Shown: piece after piece, positions 17,451-22,649 of the stretch
Layout of the letters: every line of letters begins with the position of its first letter
Position numbering within the stretch: position 1 is the first letter of the stretch
NCBI GenBank assembly: GCA_036897095.1
Contig: JAYMSP010002747.1
Coordinates: 1 to 22,649 of the forward strand
From: Plantago elongata
Taxonomy: Eukaryota > Streptophyta > Magnoliopsida > Lamiales > Plantaginaceae
Reading direction: 5' to 3'
Length of the DNA: 22,649 nucleotides
The notes under the pieces: generated by a model
Seen by the model: only the letters and a program-made list of their open reading frames with translations
What the model was told of the DNA's origin: nothing
Database searches by the model: none
Position numbers and translations under genes: made by a program

Positions 17451-18364
17451 AAGGATAAAGGGGTTATGTTTTGCATGGAAAGAGGAAAGTTCATGTTTTA
17501 TTTACTTGGAGAAATTTACCATATCCGTGATGAGTACATTAAGAATGTGTTATGGTGATTCCATAAGCATTATGGTTTGAGAGATTTTTACTTTTTTAAC
17601 CATTGGTCATCCCTATCATCACAACTTTTGCATATGGGAAGTGTAAATGATAACCTACTCAAAATTTGATAATTATGAATTGTTAAATTATATATATTTT
17701 AAATATATAATATTTGGACCGATACAATTACCAATAACCGAATCACATGTCATTTATGTTGTCAGGTTCATACCAGAGTCCTCATGTAAATTACTAATAC
17801 TCACTCAAAAACACCTCATATAATTTGAATCACTTTAAAAAACATGTAACTTCACTTGCTTTTATATAGCTGATTTTATCAAAAGCATGAAAAAAGAAAG
17901 TGCTACCCCGCTTAGAATGAAAAAGAAGTATACTTGTGTTTTTTACCAAATAAAATCAAGCAGTCACTTTTTACTGCAGTTTTTATCTAAATACAAACGG
18001 CGTATAACGAATAATACTAACTTTTGCGATTCCCCATCTTATGCAAGATGATATAGTTTTAAACATCACATGATTATTTGCAACATACATGGTATATTTA
18101 GTTATAAACATCACATCAAAGAAATGTAGATAATATGATGAAATTATACACGATGCTTGAAGTTAGTCATATGATATTTGTAATTTTAGTTCAAGAGTCA
18201 AGACGAATGCATATGAAGACACGCAGAAGGACTAAATTACCTCTGTGAATCTGTATCAACCTGTACATGTGGCAATTAGATCACATATTGAGAACTGGGG
18301 ATGCTAAGGTCTGCTATATTATCCAATAACAAGTCTACTGTACCATCCAGCACCTAACATCACT
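17451..18364. other. Intergenic: STIG1 upstream region and ASCH gene 3' end
   Basis: No coding region or RNA gene. The left part is the upstream region of the STIG1-like gene; the right part, up to 18364, would include the 3' UTR of the ASCH gene. Both are AT-rich without repeats that I could recognise. Confidence 0.5.
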
Positions 18365-21300
18365 CTATCTACTTTCATCCTGCAATGATCTGTTCCTCGT
18401 TCTCGATGAAATAGGCGTTCCAACTGCGGCCTTCGAACTATTATTTTTCTTTGAATATTGTGTTGCTGCTGCTTTAGCACCGGCAATAGCAGATGCAAGA
18501 GTAGGTGATTTCTCCTCCTCAGATACCCCCGAACCATTTGAAGTTCTGGAAATAGAACAAGATTTCAAAGAGAAACGGTCCTGTGGACCTGGTAGAGAGA
18601 ATTTAACTGCAAGTGGAGCTTCAACAGGTGATAGACCTCTAATAGCTGATTCATATATCTGTTAAACCGGAATATGATACACTATTAAGATATGTACCAT
18701 TGTGCAAGTAAAAGGAAAGAAAAAAGCATTATTGCGAAAAAAGTTCAAAAGCATTGCAGATCAGTTATCTAATCACCTTTCTTTCCAAATTGTAAACTCC
18801 TTGATATCCACGCATTTCGAATGGAACAGTCAGTTTCTGCAAGAGAAATCGTTGGGTATCCAAATTAGAGAAACAATTCAACTTTAGTTGAGCTAGTGAA
18901 AAGAAAGGAAGGAATCAGCAATAAAGAACAAAGAAAATTAACCTTTGGTTGCTCACAAAGCCAACAAAAAGGTGTTAACGCTTCCAACCTCACCTACATC
19001 CAGAAAGATATCATGTTATATACACTTAATTAAGACTAAAAAACAGCAGTCATATATACACGACGTAGCATATAGTGTTAATAGACTGATACTATAATAA
19101 AAGCTTACCGATGCAGGTACATCCTCCAAGTTCACAAGCTCTTCATTGGTAAGACAACCTGTTACTTCGACGCAACCTGTATGTAGATAATGCACCATTG
19201 GTTAAAATCATTTTCGTTCACAATTAACTTATTAAATCGCAATGAATGTAGCAGGTATTTGGCAGCTAGAGACAAACCATTTTCCTTTAATCAAAACTGA
19301 AACTTTTAACTTTCCAGTTTCAACGAAAAAGAACATCAGCCAGATTCTGGTACGAACATTCATGAGAACGTGCATCAAACCAATGCAGCATTCGGTTTTG
19401 GCATTTCCAATTTGGAGAAAAAATTGATCATATAATTTTCCATGATTGTGAGATTGGAAATGTTTGCCTGTTTGGTATAAGTACTTCTCTTAATCTATGT
19501 CTTATATATAAAATTATAAAGAGGTAATAAAGCAGTATAAGCACTCAATTAGAAAGAAAAATGCAGATAATAGTTATTACCGAGAAGTCTGGAGACAGGG
19601 TAATGCTGTGGGAACTTGATATCGGGTATTCCATCCATGGCATATATTTCCCTGTAAAAGACTTCCATTGCTTTAATTGTCTCGCCATCAGGTATTTTGG
19701 AAGCAGCATGAATCCAGAGCCGTCCTTTAAAATGCACAATAATATAGTTTTAAGTTAATCTTTGTTCATTAGGACACACATACTGATCACAGGCAATGGA
19801 CATAAAGACACATGACAATCGCCATAACGATAAACACTATATTCAGATGTGGTAGCATAAGAATTGTAGAAGGCAAAAAACAGAGTTATAAGCTAAAATA
19901 ACAGATTCCAACAAGCATGTGTTTATCATGAAAATAAACCAGGGTGTAATAAAAGTTAACCACCACAGCTTTGCTGCAAGTAAAATTTATCATTACCCTG
20001 TGCATCTCTTAGTGAGGGCAGTGAGAAATTTTTAAGTACAGTAACACCTGACTTCAAAAAAACAAAAAAAAAAAGAAGCTAAAAAGGCAGTCCACACAAG
20101 GCAAAATTACAACACTTTCTCCAGAATAACATGGCAACTCTTGAATAGTTTGAACACAGGTCATAGTTCCTGTTATTCTGTGTATATAAATTTTTTTGGA
20201 AAATTACCAGAAAACATCTCAGAGCAACATAAGCTTCAATACATTACCCATAAAATCTTGATTATCATAATTTTAGTTTAATACGGCTTTCAAAATTTGA
20301 CCAGGGAAAAAGTCTTGAGATGAAGGAAGAGTTGGACGTTTATTACTCTAGCAAAGATCAAAATCTTGGATATCAGAAACATTCATGAGTAGATTTTGCA
20401 TGTTCAGATGCAAAAATTTCACATGGAAAGAAACATTGCTACACCCTTTACAGGGCCTAACGATGCTGGTCAGACACTCGAAATCACTCAATTTAACCAA
20501 TTCATACTCCTACCCCAGATCTTAAATATACCAGATAAAGTATAATTTGCAGATGGTAGACTTGGAATTCAAATCACATATATAATGAAATCCTAGTCCT
20601 CTGAACTTAAGGAAGTTTTATGGTTAAGGGCTCTGGCAAATGACAATATACTACTACCATGCATTTTCCTAGTCAAGCCTCAGCCCAAATTGGCTTCAGA
20701 ACAATCAGACTCACAAACATATACACATAGCCCGCCCACCATCACAGTGCTTCATAAAGAAAGAATATGCTCAGCCGAAGGCTTAGTGAATGACAAAATT
20801 GGAGGTGAGCTGAGAAATAGTTAATGAACACAAAAGATATCCACTGGATACGAATTTACGAACAACTAGATATTTATGAGTTTTGAAATTCAATTTCTTA
20901 ACTTGGGTGTAAATCTTAACTTGGGTGTAAAACTCTGCAAAGAACAAACTTATGGAAGTTACAGAAGCATAAACCTTGGATAACGAAAATGCACTCCCCA
21001 ATGCTCATATAAAAAAAAAAGTCTTGCGGTGACGGCAAAAAAGGCTTAAACTTGAACTGTTACGCTGCGGAGCCTAAATCTAGATTCCTAGGCATATCTT
21101 AGGCAGTTGAGGTAGCAAAATAAGTAAAGCCGCATCACACGAAAACAACGGAAAATCCTGGCTTGGCAGGGCCACTATGTAGACAAACTTTGTTCAGGTA
21201 AAGTGTGTATGGAACTAAAGCTGTTACTCGTAGACTCCAAAATAACATGAATAAAATACAAGGCTAGTACTAAACTAAAGCTGCCTGCCATTAATACCAA

Positions 21301-21570
21301 AGCCACATTGCAATTGATAAGTTAAGTAAAGCATATATGAGAACAAAAGTCAGCCATCAAAAGGACACAACTTTGTTAAAATAGCAACATTTGAATGTGC
21401 ATAAAAGTACCTCGAAGAGGAGCAGGCCAAGATCTTCCTTCAATGCGTTTGATGCCATAAACAAGTAAAGAAGCCCATGGCTGATGCATCGTAAGACAAG
21501 GGTTTGTATAGTTTGTGGAAGATGATGATGATGATCTCTGATGAGAAATCATCGTGTTCTTGCTTCCCAT
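18365..21570 (-). CDS. ASCH-domain protein, TRIP4/ASC-1 C-terminal type
   Basis: Six exons on the minus strand, in transcript order: 21570-21411, 19724-19581, 19176-19109, 18993-18943, 18836-18777 and 18658-18365. All introns are GT-AG and the phases match, giving 258 residues from ATG (21568-21570) to TAG (18365-18367). The ASCH domain fills about residues 25-165: CLTMHQPWASLLVYGIKRIE, with the family motif GxKxxExR as G39, K41, E44 and R46, then LRGRLWIHAASK, HYPVSRLLGCVEV and a CWLCEQP segment. This matches the C-terminal domain of animal activating signal cointegrator 1 (TRIP4) and the small plant ASCH proteins, which have a PUA-like fold and are expected to bind RNA. The TRIP4 zinc finger is absent. 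Residues from about 165 form a Ser/Ala/Lys-rich tail ending SRTRNRSLQDESR, probably disordered. Substrate and partners are unknown. Confidence 0.92.
19725..21410 (-). other. Long first intron of the ASCH gene
   Basis: This 1686-bp intron separates the exon with the GxKxxExR motif from the rest. It is AT-rich. No extra exon with good splice sites and domain-like coding was seen. An 18-bp tandem duplication (CTTAACTTGGGTGTAAAT, 20897-20914, then 20915-20932 with one mismatch) and an A-rich run near 20059 are the only repeats I noted. Confidence 0.7.
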
Positions 21571-21646
21571 GCTGCTCTGTGTAATCTCAAGAGTCAAATC
21601 GAATGAAAATTGGGAATGAATTTTTGGGTGATTTTTCTTGTTAGCT

Positions 21647-21653
21647 AACCCTA
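21647..21653. promoter_or_regulatory. Telo-box-like motif upstream of the ASCH gene
   Basis: AACCCTA, the core of the plant telo-box, lies about 80 bases before the start codon. Such motifs are frequent near the 5' ends of housekeeping and translation-related genes. A single short match can be chance. Confidence 0.3.
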
Positions 21654-21659
21654 GAAAAG

Positions 21660-22360
21660 AAAAGATTCTCTATCTGACAGTACTAGAAGATCATGAGTTC
21701 CTTTGTTTATTTTGTCAGCACCATCTCCCCCACTCAAATCGAATATTTTGTAAAGAAAAATTCAATTTCAATTGTAAACGACCACTCAAATTATATATCA
21801 ATCAACCACTTAATTTCTGTATTTCCTTTCCACGACTTCTACAAGATCATCACGGGTCAATATACAACCCGGTCCCCTATGAATTATCTAAAAACGATTT
21901 ATAATTTTGACAAAATTCCATACTTCTTTCGTTCTGAATTAAGTTTTCAACTTTAATACTTTACAATAAAATTTCTTTAACTTTAACTACTTATTAATTT
22001 TAAATCAAAAATATAAAATGTTCAATTTATTATATAATAAATTTTAAGGGTTAAATTTTCATGATTACGTTATAGAGTAGATTTAGTTAAAAAGTAAAAT
22101 AAATAAAAAGTCACTATAAATATGATTTTTAGTTGAATAGTTCATTATATTTAACTGGATTACTAATTTTGTAGTAATAGAAATATTAATAAATTCGTGA
22201 GATCGAATAGATGTTGAAATTTTTTAGTTGTTTCTAGTTCAATTCGTGAAGCGTAAGTTATCATTTGCCAAATTATTCGACCACCATTGATCTGGGCTCA
22301 TCCAACGACTATGGTTTAAACTAAAGAAAGGGGAAAAGGTTGTTGCCGAAGAAGAAACTT
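21660..22360. other. AT-rich upstream DNA, no gene seen
   Basis: Two overlapping plus-strand frames at 21638-21956 have Phe/His/Tyr/Ser-rich translations without any domain and lie in the promoter region of the ASCH gene. No repeat or RNA gene was recognised up to the MITE-like end at 22361. Confidence 0.5.
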
Positions 22361-22649
22361 AGGGGCTGATTGGCATGCGATTTAAATGTCCCGATTTAAA
22401 TGCCTGAATAGTGATCGAAATTTTAGTAGGATTGTTAAAATTGTGTTTGGTATAGAATTGTAATTGGATATGGTATTATAGGTTGGTTATATAGGTTGTG
22501 TAAAAGATAAATGATTGGTGTAAATATGATGTGATTGGTATTGAGATTTGATAAAATATGTATGAATATGAGATTGGTTAATTATTGGTATTTAAGGTTG
22601 TTGGAATGATATGATTAGTTTAATTATGTAATAAGCAGTTTGGTAGTAT
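22361..22649. mobile_element. Left part of a MITE-like element, cut by window end
   Basis: Starting directly after CTT, AGGGGCTGATTGGCATGCGA resembles the ends of the 15798-15956 element (AGGGGTTGATCGG and AGGGGCTATTTGG). The body is T- and G-rich on this strand with repeated ATTGGT/GATTGG words (at least six), as in hAT- or Harbinger-type MITEs. The other end lies beyond the window. Confidence 0.4.

Overview
This is nuclear DNA from a flowering plant, most likely a eudicot. The window is AT-rich, genes sit far apart and have small GT-AG introns, and the space between them is filled with decayed retrotransposons and DNA transposons. The plant-specific families present (AP2/ERF, STIG1-like, D-type cyclin, FAR1) support this. 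I cannot name the species from the sequence.

Only three genes look intact, and all are on the minus strand. They are a 121-residue group IX ERF transcription factor with an EDLL-like activation motif (10786-11151), a 238-residue secreted STIG1-like cysteine-rich protein with a long Pro/Phe-rich tail (16646-17362), and a six-exon ASCH-domain gene related to the C-terminus of activating signal cointegrator 1/TRIP4 (18365-21570). I found a consistent set of splice junctions for the last, giving a 258-residue protein. Nothing suggests the three work in one pathway; they look like unrelated neighbours.

Region by region: 1-2700 holds remnants of two host genes, a SMU2/RED splicing-factor fragment that keeps three exons but carries an in-frame stop, and a D3-type cyclin-box fragment with a frameshift. 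3500-5480 holds a probable solo LTR, a short GC-rich tandem repeat, a cluster of TGCTGCATC-like motifs and a 5'-truncated LINE tail. 5696-5900 is a tRNA-derived SINE with a 15-bp perfect target-site duplication. 6165-8279 looks like a dead Mutator-like element with a broken FAR1-type DNA-binding exon, an intronic tandem repeat and inverted CCGGTC/CCGAG-type ends. 8430-9830 is a second composite element bounded by inverted AAATACC motifs, possibly carrying gene scraps.

After the ERF gene, 11450-15960 holds a 193-bp tandem duplication, a second decayed LINE, two probable copia-type LTRs back to back and a small MITE-like element. The right end, upstream of the ASCH gene, finishes inside another MITE-like sequence. 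I saw no tRNA or rRNA gene, no CRISPR array and no convincing new multi-gene system. The points most worth testing are the SINE, the Mutator-like/FAR1 remnant, the unusual STIG1 tail, the paired G-boxes in front of the ERF gene and the two host-gene pseudogenes.
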